The notes under the pieces: model-generated | Databases searched by the model: none | What the model saw: only the letters and a program-made list of their open reading frames with translations | Told to the model about the DNA's origin: nothing | Shown: positions 1-10,458 of the stretch, piece by piece | Position numbering within the stretch: the stretch's first letter is position 1 | Layout of the letters: each line of letters starts with the position of its first letter | Program-made: the position numbers and the translations under genes | Assembly (NCBI GenBank): GCA_036852015.1 | Contig: JAANDG010000071.1 | Location: forward strand, 1 to 64,000 | Direction of reading: 5' to 3' | DNA length: 64,000 nucleotides | Source: Pelodera strongyloides | Lineage: Eukaryota > Nematoda > Chromadorea > Rhabditida > Rhabditidae

Positions 1-1682
1 TTAATACCATCATCTTTCGATAAAAGGAAACTATTTGAGCACTTCATTCTCGTGGCCTCCTCCTTTTACGCTTTTACACATAGATGTAGAAGTGTCTTAC
101 TTACAAATAGAAGCAGAGTTCTCTCTGCGTTCCCCATCCTGTTGATTTATTACATGTTCCCTACATCGGAAATTGGTGAACCCCTTTCGCGACGCCACGG
201 TTTTTCTGTTGTTTCGGCAATTATTTCGTTTTCCTGTGAGGGTCTCCCTAATTGTCAGGGCGGATTTTCCTTCCTATGGAACTCTCTATGTGGATTCCCT
301 AGATCCCATAGATGATAGAACCTCTGGACTAGAAACTCACATGTCTCCCTCGACCCTCCTTGCTCTCTGTTGACTGTTTCATTGGAGAATCGCTTCTTCC
401 GGTGTTTATGCTTGTCCATCAACCTTTAATTATATTTAGTTAATTTTGGCTTATGCTTATAACTAAAAAATCCAAGTGCCATAAGCATGCGAGGTATATT
501 GCTTTATGCGACAGCCGAACCGTATCTTCATGTTCATGTTATCCTACAAGTCGTGTCAACGCCGTGCTTACTGCTTATCCCGCTTCGCGCGGGATATGGG
601 CACGTGAATTTGAAGGTTTTTAGTTAATTTCCTTAGAGTCCTTAGTTTGGTGCATTGAATAACTATCGGATATAGCTGAGCAAAATAAAACTTCACTTTA
701 CGTGATTACACGCACAACGTATACAAAAATGCGGCACTTTCGGTCTTACTGTAGGTCACCTTCAAGTAAAGGAAAACACACAAATTTTTTTCGAGATGGA
801 TGGCACTTTCGCGAATTCTCGCGTGCGAAAGTGCGAGATAAATACTCTAAGGCAATACAAAAGAGGCAAACCTTTTTACCAGCCGTACGACTGCAGTAAG
901 TAGGAAGCTTGTAGGAAGAATGGAAGTGTGTTTTATTACCATGCACATTAGTTTACACTTACTTTGCAGTACGTTTCTTATTGTACCCACAGGCAACAGC
1001 GAATGTTTATTACGCACATTCAAAAAACGCAACGTAAAGTTTTGGAATAATAAACTACAGATCCTAACAAGCGTGCACAAAAAAAAGCATAAATAGGATA
1101 AAATAAAATAAAATAAACACCACAACACCAAAATATAAGACTAGTTAGAAATGGGGATGATAAGTTTACATAGTAGTCCTCTAACTCCAAAAAAAGTCAT
1201 AAAGGAAAATAACCTTGAACTCCTTATTACCGGAACCGGAACCCTTTATCCTATTATTTTTCCAATTATTATGTCTCGAATTGTAAGTTGCCTAATCTTC
1301 AGGCAACAACAGCATGCAAAATTCTGAAGGGTGATGTCAGTACGAAAATAATAATAAAAAAAAGAAACCAACGAAAAATAGCAAAAGATATGTACATGAC
1401 TGATATGTCGATTCTTGGAGATACAAAAAATCACACCGAAAAAAAAAAAGAAAAAGGATGCTTGGCCAACGTGAAAAATTGCAAACTTCTACGCCCTACA
1501 CGTTAATACATCTTGTTAATAAAAAAATTTCAAGAATACACATCATTGATATTTAAGTGGAATCCAAAAATATTGAATGGTTTTTTTTTAAGAGGATATC
1601 GTAGTGTCAAATCGAAGGCCTACTTCTAACACCACGTGCTAAGCCTAAGCCTAGTTCTAACAATGTCTCTACTCTGCGCCGT
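1..1682. other. Non-coding left edge with a dispersed repeat copy
   Basis: No reading frame here looks like a conserved gene. Bases about 8-78 (TTCGATAAAAGGAAA ... CCTCCTCCTTT) match a stretch near 9274-9335, so this is a dispersed repeat present at least twice in the window. The rest, about 80-1682, is AT-rich with scattered stop codons in all frames, and I see no recognisable element in it. Confidence 0.5.
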
Positions 1683-2700
1683 CTACTCTGCGGCTCTCCG
1701 GCCAAACATATCAGCATAGGGGTGATTACTGGGAGGGAGGGCGGGCCGCTCGACACTAACCATCACTGAACAGCCCGAACTCATCATAATACGCTGCACA
1801 CCAAACATATCAGCATAGGGCCGTCTACTCTGCGTCTTCGCTGTTATAGTGCTATTTAGTCGCTCTCTAACAGGCAACTTTTGCTTATATCAGTGTTCGC
1901 GTTCAGTGTTCGCGTTTGCTTATCTCATTGAGCTTTAATTTTTCATAGGTATTTTTTCATAATCTTTCATAATTTTCATAATTTTCATGATGACGTTTCA
2001 TAATTTTCATAATTTTCATAATTTTTCATAATTTCTTATTTTTTCATAATTTTTCATAGGTATTTTTTCATTCATAGGTTGATATAGACGCCTAAACCAG
2101 TAATCACCCCTATGCTGATATGTTTGGTGTGCAGCGTATTATGATGAGTTCGGGCTGTTCAGTGATGGTTAGTGTCGAGCTGATATGCTGATATGTTCAG
2201 TGATTATACTCATCTCAGCTCAACACATATGAACATATATATACTGGGAGGGAGGGCGGGCCGCTCGACACTAACCATCACTGAACAGCCCGAACTCATC
2301 ATAATACGCTGCACACCAAACATATCAGCATAGGGGTGATTACTGGAGGGAGGGCGGGCCGCTCGACACTAACCATCACTGAACAGCCCGAACTCATCAT
2401 AATACGCTGACACCAAACATATCAGCATAGGGGTGATTACTGGGAGGGAGGGCGGGCCACTCGACACTAAACCATCACTGAACAGCCCGAACTCATCATA
2501 ATACGCTGCACACCAAACATATCAGCATAGGGGTGATTACTGGTAGGGAGGGCGGGCCGCTCGACACTAACCATCACTGAACAGCCCGAACTCATCATAA
2601 TACGCTGCACACCAAACATATCAGCATAGGGGTGATTACTGGGAGGGAGGGCGGGCCGCTCGACACTAACCATCACTGAACATATCAGCTTCTGTTCGCG
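1683..2700. repeat. ~98-bp satellite array with internal inversion
   Basis: A unit of about 96-100 bp recurs. It contains GGGAGGGAGGGCGGGCC, CGACACTAACCATCACTGAA and ACACCAAACATATCAGCAT. Copies start near 1729, 2246, 2342, 2438, 2538 and 2638 in one orientation, while the copy at about 2096-2185 is in the opposite orientation. Unit-to-unit differences are mostly single-base indels (for example CTGGAGGG and CTGGTAGGG for CTGGGAGGG). Between the two blocks, about 1940-2075, lies a simple repeat built on TTTTCATAA. The long frames across the array are by-products of the repeat, not genes. Confidence 0.9.
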
Positions 2701-3245
2701 AGCTTGTAAGCCTAAGCCTAGTTCTAACAATAAGCCTAATTGTAACGGTTTCCCCATTGCTTATTAGAGGGTAATCGTAGGTTTCCGAAAAAGGGTTCGC
2801 AAAAAAATGAGGAGGAAGGTTTTTTGTTCTTCAACAGAATGCGTATTTCATCACGTGGCATTCGTGAACTAGTTTTCCTCGCATTCCAGATAAACCAAAA
2901 AGATTCATCAGTCCGAACTCTTTGTCGATATAGTTTGAAACCGCCTGAATTAAATTGTTATTATAAATATCTTAATGCAATATATAATGACCGGTTTTTG
3001 AGACGTATGTTGGACATCTGCGTTCCCATTTGTTGTAATTAATATAATTAGACTAAAAAATCGCGCAGTGTCGCACACTGATTTGCATACACTACATGGG
3101 AAAACGGCGTTCAACATAGGTTTGTATAGGTTTGTATTGTCTTTCATGATCCTAATTTCATGATCGTGGCCTAAATATGTTGTTTACAGTCATTCACGGA
3201 TCTTTAGGAATAAGAAAAAGATAATATTCTTCACTGAAATGTACC
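2701..3245. other. Intergenic, 3' flank of the nuclear receptor gene
   Basis: This stretch contains no supported coding sequence. It probably includes the 3' untranslated region and terminator of the minus-strand nuclear receptor gene that ends at 3246. Confidence 0.4.
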
Positions 3246-6200
3246 TCAATTGTAGTTGTTAAATGTTCCACTTGTATTAATTTGAATAAGTGGTCGATTG
3301 CCGGGTTCAGGTCCTTCTTTTGTAATATCAGCGAAACGAGGGCCGCCTAAACTCATTAGTTTATACTTTAGATACTTTGCTCGCCTTGATGTGGTCCCAG
3401 TCGCTGCATTTGCCATTTTTCTGTTCAACTCATGGAAAAACTCATGGAAAAATACAATCTCTCCCAGTTTGTGGTATTGCAACTGCAATTTACCTTATGT
3501 CGTTGTTTTTCCCGTATTAGCACCTCTTTTCCGTGATCGGAAAGCTGATTAAATGGAAAACCTAAAAAAAATTGACATCATTTGGATATCACTCCATGAA
3601 AGACTTGGCTGAGGCTTAAGCATAGGCTCAGGCTTCGGTTCTCATAATCTTTTTTTTTGTTGGTGGAATTTTTGTTCGAAAAGATGCCAGCTTCTAAACT
3701 ATAAGTTACCTAATAATGAAAAACACAAAAAAATTCTACCTTCAAACAAGAACAGAGTCGACTTGAGCATACAGTATTCCTCTTCATTTATATCTAAATC
3801 TTTCATAGGAAAGATGACGTCAGCGAAGACCGAGTCCACCACCTGGGAGAGCATATTGCGGATTCTGAAAAACAGAGTCGAATAAACACTGGCTATTCTA
3901 TCCATGAATGGACTACGTCAAGCTGTCCGATTATTTCTATACAACGCGGCAAATCCAGAAGGAGGTTAGTTTTCAAATAAACGTCGTTTCTTTTTATGCC
4001 GCTCGTTTGTATTCATTTATTAAGTAACACCGAGGTGTGCGTCCAATAATACGATGAAGAGAAATTCATGAATAAAGAATCATTAGTACTGTCATCCTCT
4101 GTTATCGTGTGTTACATCTTGCGTTAGGATTTAATATTTATAAAAATGTAACGCAAAAACTTCAACTTACTGCTCGTCCTCAACTTGAGCCCTTAGCGTC
4201 TTGTCAAAAGGAAACACAGTTCCTGAGCCCAACAATAGACCACCGCAGCCCTCTTTGTACGTCCGATAACACATATTCAGGAGGAGAACTTGTGTTAGTC
4301 GAGCAATGAATAGTTGGATCTGATAATTGATGTGATCCTATTATTGGTTAGCAATAAGACTTTTGTACGCTCTGAGGCCTGTGCTATACGATGATATACG
4401 TAATGGGCAGACTTGCAACTTGCAACTGTGCGTGCGTGTGTACGTGCATGTGTGTGTGCGTGTGTGCGTGCGTGCGTGCGGGCGTGCATGCGTGCGTGCG
4501 TGTGCGTGCTTGAGTGTGTTTGTGGGTGTGTGTGCGTTGCAACAAGATTCACTCGGTAAATCATGGAAAAGCCAGTAAGTAATTGCTCACCTTATCCTGC
4601 ACACAAAGATTCTTGAACAATGGGATGTGATTGACCCAATCACAGAAAAAGGCCACTAGCCGTGCATATACCCTTTTGAAAGACTTGCTCGCAATCATCT
4701 GATGCGGTTTCCACACAATCTGTAAATCATTATAGTTATTTGGGGATCGCCATCAACAACGGTAGTGTGTTCCAGGAACATTATCCCTTTGACGTCAGTC
4801 AGAAGAAATTGAACGATTAGCCGTCGAGAACTTGTGCAGTTGTAGACTATGCACATGACGGACGTGGAACAATGGGTAAACTTGAAGTACATAGGAATGA
4901 TGTTTTTAAAGACCGCCCGGAATGTCGCTCTAACGATAAAATTTGAGAAAAATATCAACGCACCGGAAACCTTGGACATTGAGCGCTCCTTTTTAGCAGA
5001 AGGTCTTCCACAGACGATTCTAGCATTGTGCTGATTAGGAATTCCTCTTCTTGACCGGAAATATCGGTTCCGTTGAACACACTATTGTCACAGTATCTGA
5101 ACAGTAGTGGCTGACAAAAATACACTAGTAGCAAATCACGAAGACTTTTAAAAAAGGATAAAAAATCTTACAAACATAGAGAACATGATGTTCCTGATGA
5201 TTAAACTTATTAAAGTTTATTTTGGGAGAGGTAATGTTTCCGAATAAATGCAATATGTTCACCGTTCTAAATTCACGTAGAAACTGGCGAGAACTTTAGC
5301 TTCATCCGTGTTCATGAATAGAGGATCGAGCGACGACGAAACCTATAAAAACATGAAACGTCTGATATATAACTAATGAAAAGCATTAAAAAAAACAATA
5401 AATGTGTTGAGCCAGTCCGGTTTCTTTTTCGATTCAAGCCGGAGGAGATCATGACCGTTTCACGTTGGCGTTCGAACAATTCAAAACAAAGAAGCTACAA
5501 AGACTACCTTCCCTTGGTTGCAATTTTCAAATGGATTGGTGGGAGATTATCGGTTTCAATGTCCGGAAAGGCTAGCTGTAGGATTGAATGGACTTGATGA
5601 ACCATGGAGAATCAATGGATGTGTCCAAGAATAAAAAAACACATACGCTCAACTGTGGCAGCACTATATTGGAGACGGAGGTTCCTGGATCTGTCGGTCC
5701 TCCAAACAATTTCATGTCGCTCGGACTGCCGCACGCACTCTTTTCTTCACCTTGGTCGCCTTGCTTCTGACGAATTTCTGAACAAAATGTTTTATTAAAC
5801 TGTAAGATAGTTGTAATATAGTTACGCATGGGAAATGCTAATCTCGCATCTAATATCTCTCTCTCTCTCTCTTTCCCGCGCATCTACCAGCCTGTAGTTA
5901 CGCTTACGCTTGTGCTTGCACCTTATGACCACCCACCGTATAAACGACTTGATTACCCGGACATTATTATTACATTCTATTACATTCCATAACCACGACA
6001 ACACGGCAGATTATTAATACAGTATATCGTAAGACTAACATGTATACCCAGCATGTATTACATGGCGACCGCGGTAGGCGGCGACATGCCGAGAGCGCTT
6101 ATCTTGCAACCGACGCGGATATTATATGCGTTCAACAACCCAGCATGTATTACATGGCGACCGCGGTAGGCGGCGACATGCCGAGAGCGCTTATCTTGCA

Positions 6201-8589
6201 ACCGACGCGGATATTATATGCGTTCAACAACCCAGCATGTATTACATGGCGACCGCGGTAGGCGGCGACATGCCGAGAGCGCTTATCTTGCAACCGACGC
6301 GGATATTATATGCGTTCAACAACCCAGCATGTATTACATGGCGACCGCGGTAGGCGGCGACATGCCGAGAGCGCTTATCTTGCAACCGACGCGGATATTA
6401 TATGCGTTCAACAACCCAGCATGTATTACATGGCGACCGCGGTAGGCGGCGACATGCCGAGAGCGTTATCTTGCAACCGACGCGGATATTATATGCGTTC
6501 AACAACCCAGCATGTATTACATGGCGACCGCGGTAGGCGGCGACATGCCGAGAGCGCTTATCTTGCAACCGACGCGGATATTATATGCGTTCAACAATGT
6601 CAGTTTGTTTCCTAGCAAAGATCTTGACATTTAGGTTTAGGGGCTATTAATTAGGTAATTGAGCTACAGTATATGTATAAAGTACCTCGAACCTTGCGTC
6701 CATAGGAAAACTATATGAGGAAAGTTAATTGACCGCGTACGTTAGAATCTGCTCACCGTTCGGATTCATCCCCGCCGACAGACATTTCTTGAATCGACAT
6801 GCTCGACAATTGTTGCGAGTGCCTAAAGAATGAAAACATCTAAAACAATTAGCAGGACTCCTTACACTTATAAACTAAAACTGAGAAAATGTTTTCCGTT
6901 TATCGTAGCTAACCTTTGAGCAACTCGCAAATTGAGCTCTTGAGCATATACGATAACTTGTATAACCACGTAGGCTTTATTTATATTGGGCAGACAATAA
7001 GTAAGCTCTCTAACTCTACCGACCCAGGAACCAGAGGCAAAGTTTTCGGAAACATTTCGCTTCAAATTCGGATGAATAACTACCCAGTGTAACAGGCTTA
7101 AAGTTAAAAGGCATGGTTTCACAATTAGCAGGTGCCCCACAGTTGCTTATCTATCAATAGAGCACGAACTTTTTGTCACAACGCAGCAGTTTCCGCGATA
7201 ACATTCCAAGTTTTTTGATGCAAGGTACGAGCGGCGGAAGAAACCTTTGCAACTCCTGAAAGTTATAGTAACAAACCCCAAATTATTGGAGAAATTACAC
7301 CATCATAAGAATGGTATATACATATTGTTCATAATAAGATCAGTATTAAAACCTTCCAAGAATTGTAAGCTTCATATTGGATATCCAATAAGGAGCGAAT
7401 ATGGAAGGATTACGAAGATTATTAAATAATGCATAAATTATTAAATGAAATAACAATCAATTATTTGGAGTCCCCAACTTTTATCACAAACTATGGCTCA
7501 ATTTCACTGTCTAAATTATGCTTACAATTAGGTAAAAACTTCACAATGAAATTCCATTTTCACTATTAAAATTCACAGCTCCGATGTTACAAACGATGTT
7601 AATATTCAATTTCCGGTTGTCTACAATAATCAGAGTTATGGTTGAGAACAGAAAAAAAAACATATTAACCAACCACTTAACTTTATTACTTCGAACTGAT
7701 TAACTGGGAAAACTAATTCCATAATCTACTGGTGATAGTCCTAGTGGTTTATTTTTTTAATAGCTAGCAATATAATTAGCACTAGTTTTGTGGACAGGAA
7801 GCATCAGCCGATTAGCAAACAGTAAAAACGTGTTGATTTGAAAAGGGCTAATTGTAGAAATAGAATGTTACATATACTGATGGAGGCTGTTCCATGTACT
7901 AAAAATCCTATAAGTGTCCTACAATTTACAATTCGAAATCTGATAATATTGTTCTTGTACATTGTACTCTTGTTCAATTACGAGGTTTGCCGTCCCCAGC
8001 GAGTGAGTATTATGAATTATGACAAGAGAAACCCCATATAAGGAACCTGTTAAATAAAATCTCCTAAATTGAAATGATACCAGAGATCGTCTGAATTTTT
8101 ACATTTGTTACAAAAAATTAATGCGACTAAAAGTTTAATCAAGCTGAAACTTGCGGATCACTTCTATATATAGCAAAGGAAGAAGATTAGACCATATATA
8201 ATATTCACACATTAATATATTATTAAATACACACAGGAATACAAAAATGTATCCCTTGCATGACTCACATTCAACTTGAGATAACATTAGCATTGTCATT
8301 GTGATCCCAGAGATTACTTTTATGCGACAGAGGTCGAAACGGGTCCCATAATTTGTATCTATTTGACTTTTTGCTTTTGTAATCCTTTTATGGATTTCCT
8401 TCTTATTTACGAATACTGTAAGACTTAGACTTACGGACAGCAAACTGTTCCATAGTGATTCTGTGCGTTCGTATCGCCGCATACTAGACATTTCACGTCG
8501 GCTCCGCCAATGCCAAGCGGAACAGGGGGTGAACCGAGATGTCCTCCTATGGAACTTGCTGGACCAATTCCCGGTATGGGTGTGTCCAT
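3246..8589 (-). CDS. Nuclear hormone receptor (DNA-binding plus ligand-binding domain)
   Basis: This is a ligand-type transcription factor acting in the nucleus. The exons, read from the minus strand, are 8435-8589, 7149-7255, 6757-6822, 5647-5777, 4971-5030, 4591-4719, 4171-4319, 3740-3864, 3494-3561 and 3246-3482, giving about 408 residues. The first zinc module is complete: C34-x2-C37-x13-C51-x2-C54, followed by KGFFRRS. The second has C83-x9-C93-x2-C96-RFKKC, then a T-box GMNPNEIRQKQ. Ligand-binding helices are seen in FFCDWVNHIPLFKNL, then DKIQLF, then DLDINEEEYCMLKSTLFLF. The start follows an acceptor (TTTTTCAG, then one G, then ATG), which suggests trans-splicing. Two junctions are odd. 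The exon ending near 7149 has no GT donor, and exons 3494-3561 and 3246-3482 are separated by only 11 nt. No clear AF-2 helix is seen at the C-terminus. The receptor family is sure; its subfamily is not. Confidence 0.88.
4424..4540. repeat. (GT)n/(GTGC)n microsatellite
   Basis: About 115 bp of alternating purine-pyrimidine sequence made of GTGC, GTGT and GTGTGC units, inside the intron between two ligand-binding-domain exons of the nuclear receptor gene. Such tracts can adopt Z-DNA and are usually length-polymorphic (general knowledge). Confidence 0.95.
5855..5873. repeat. (CT)n microsatellite
   Basis: A short CT dinucleotide run in an intron of the nuclear receptor gene. Confidence 0.85.
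6049..6597. repeat. Six-copy 92-bp tandem repeat
   Basis: Six almost identical units begin at 6049, 6141, 6233, 6325, 6417 and 6508, each starting CAGCATGTATTACATGG. The fifth has a one-base deletion (GAGCGTTATC for GAGCGCTTATC, near 6464). The unit is GC-richer than its surroundings and contains CGACCGCGGTAGGCGG. The array lies in the intron between the DNA-binding-domain exon 6757-6822 and the hinge exon 5647-5777 of the nuclear receptor gene. Since 92 is not a multiple of three, the open frames across it are accidental. Confidence 0.97.
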
Positions 8590-8600
8590 CCTGAAAAATA
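8590..8600 (-). promoter_or_regulatory. Probable trans-splice acceptor of the nuclear receptor
   Basis: On the minus strand the sequence TTATTTTTCAG is followed by a single G and then the receptor ATG at 8589. No coding exon that would join upstream was found, so a spliced-leader acceptor is the simplest reading. A non-coding upstream exon cannot be excluded. Confidence 0.55.
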
Positions 8601-8605
8601 ACTAG

Positions 8606-9057
8606 TTAAAGGGACAGGCCCATCAAAGTAAACATATATTTACTTAATTTGTATTAAAAGTGTTTATTACAAGATATGCAAACCAAATTTTATCGACATT
8701 CACCCCGGGGAACTTTTTCCGACGAGCGCATCCACAAATGTATACCGTTGCCTGGCCCTTCCTCTCGTTGTCTATCCGCTCTGGTTGTCTGCTCTCTCGG
8801 TTTTTTCTCTGGCACCTCTTTATTGAGCATACTCTCATCTCATGCGTAAGTTTGTAACTGTGTTATAACATACGCGAAGTAAAAGAATTATTAGGACTAA
8901 ATTGATGCAAATACGGTACCCTTCTTATAAGTTGGCCTCGTCGTAAAAAAGTTCCCCGGGGTGAATGTGGATAAAAATTAGTATGTATATACGCTGCTAA
9001 TAAAAAATAACATGAAATTGTAAATATATATTTATTTTGATGGGCCTGTCCCTTTAA
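8606..9057. mobile_element. TTAA-ended inverted-repeat element (MITE)
   Basis: The left end TTAAAGGGACAGGCCCATCA is mirrored by the right end TGATGGGCCTGTCCCTTTAA. Complementarity continues inwards, including TACCGT near 8742 and 8915 and CACCCCGGGGAACTTTTTCC against its reverse near 8948-8972. No transposase frame lies inside. Both outer ends are TTAA, the insertion target of piggyBac-type transposases, so this looks like a non-autonomous element of that kind. It sits immediately upstream of the nuclear receptor start region. A relative is at 57037-57427. Confidence 0.85.
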
Positions 9058-9068
9058 AGGGAGGGGCA

Positions 9069-9265
9069 CACTTCGCGATTGTTAGTTTATTCTTATTTTT
9101 AACAAGTGTGAAAAAATTCAGTGTCACATATGGTTCCAATACTCGTTTAGTAATCTCATTTTTGTCACTTTCAGTACTTGAGCTTAAGATTTGATATTGG
9201 AACATATTTGACAGTAATTTTTTCACACTTGGTAAAAATGAGAACAAACTAACCATCGCGAAGTG
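9069..9265. mobile_element. ~197-bp terminal inverted repeat element
   Basis: The left end CACTTCGCGATTGTTAGTTT is the reverse complement of the right end AAACTAACCATCGCGAAGTG apart from a mismatch. Matching arms of about 50 bp (with AAGTGTGAAAAAAT) flank a short unique core. There is no coding capacity. It is inserted directly next to the previous element. Confidence 0.85.
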
Positions 9266-10043
9266 ATTCTTCGATATCCTTCGATAAAAGGAAAGAAATA
9301 GAGGATGTATTTCTCGTCAGCCTCCTCCTTTAATTCATATGAATAGATAAAGTAGAATGATAATAGGTAATACCATACACTATCCAGCCTTCTGACTCCA
9401 TTCCCCAATCATCACAACCCCAGCTGAAGTTTTTTCCATCATCTCTGACTTTGTTAGAAGTTTCAAAGGTTTGTTCAGTCTTGTTCGTAAGGAGTAATTA
9501 GTTGATTGCAGTTTGACACTCCCAACTCGAACATTTACTGGGACTATCGCAATAAATATTCTTTTCAGGCTTTTTTTAAATAGGGACCATTTTGAGACGA
9601 CTGCGTATAAAGGGTCGGATCTCTCTAGCAACAAGTGTTGCCGACTTTGCTTTGGCAATAGTGACATAGAGAAGACTTTCGATAACGTTACCGTACGTTA
9701 CTTGTGCTGCTCCTAGCTGTTACGAAAGCAAAAACATTGTGATTTTCGTTTATTGAACCTACCCTAATTGAGTGTGCGTCAAACTTAATCCGCGCCCCTA
9801 TTGACTTATAGTACATCAAAAACAGTGTCTTCGAGATTATGGAAAAGAGGGACTGAGGAGTACGTGTACTGTGCTACTGCAAAACGCTTTGTGTACCCTA
9901 TTTGTCGATTCAACGCTTTGTTAGATGATTTCAACTACAAACGTACTGCAACACAAATTTCTCTAGCGAAGGGTTCTAGATTTTGACAAATGACAATTCT
10001 TTTGGCGTTGATTCCAAACGCAATAACTTTTATTTATAATATA
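9266..10043. other. Intergenic; second copy of a dispersed repeat, otherwise unassigned
   Basis: Bases about 9274-9335 resemble the repeat at the left edge of the window (TTCGATAAAAGGAAA, then CAGCCTCCTCCTTT). I see no gene or other element in the rest. Confidence 0.45.
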
Positions 10044-10458
10044 AAAGGGTCAGGCCCATTTCAAATGACCCCTATTTTTGATGATTCCATCTGATTCTCC
10101 ATATCAAATATAGTAGGGTACGATATTTTCCTAATTTTCAAGCGCAAAAATCACGCAGTATTCATCAATCTACTATTGCCAGTCATACCCAACTTTCTAT
10201 CGCAGTTGTCACGCCCCTTCGCGCTAATTGGGCAATATGCTCTATTGGGCGTGGCAATTGCGATTTTGGCCAATCAGCGCGAATGGGCGTGCCAATGCGA
10301 TAGATAGTTGGGTATGACTGCCCACGGTAAATTGCTGAATAGTGTGTGAATTTTGCGCTTGAAAATTAGAAAAATATTGCATCCTACTATATTTGACATG
10401 GAGAATCAGATGGAATCATCAGAAATAGGGGTCAGTTGAAATGGGCCTGACCCTTTAA
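10044..10458. mobile_element. ~415-bp palindromic MITE
   Basis: The left end AAAGGGTCAGGCCCATTTCA is mirrored by TGAAATGGGCCTGACCCTTT at the right. Nearly the whole element folds on itself: GATTCCATCTGATTCTCCAT pairs with ATGGAGAATCAGATGGAATC, and CAGTCATACCCAACT pairs with AGTTGGGTATGACTG. The end motif resembles those of the elements at 8606 and 57037 (AAAGGG, then A or T, then CAGGCCCAT), so the three may share a transposase. No protein is encoded. Confidence 0.88.

Noticed and set aside
4295..4564. Thr/His/Arg-rich 89-codon frame
   Set aside because: It is a translation of the GT/AC microsatellite and not a protein-coding pattern.
4695..5034. Minus-strand 94-codon frame starting MSKVSGALIFF and a plus-strand 61-codon frame
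   Set aside because: Only the first 60 nt upstream on the minus strand (4971-5030) fit as a receptor exon; the rest runs through an intron. The plus frame has no splice context.
6040..6615. Open frames of 73-101 codons across the 92-bp array
   Set aside because: They are produced by the repeat in all three frames, and the array lies in an intron of the minus-strand receptor gene.
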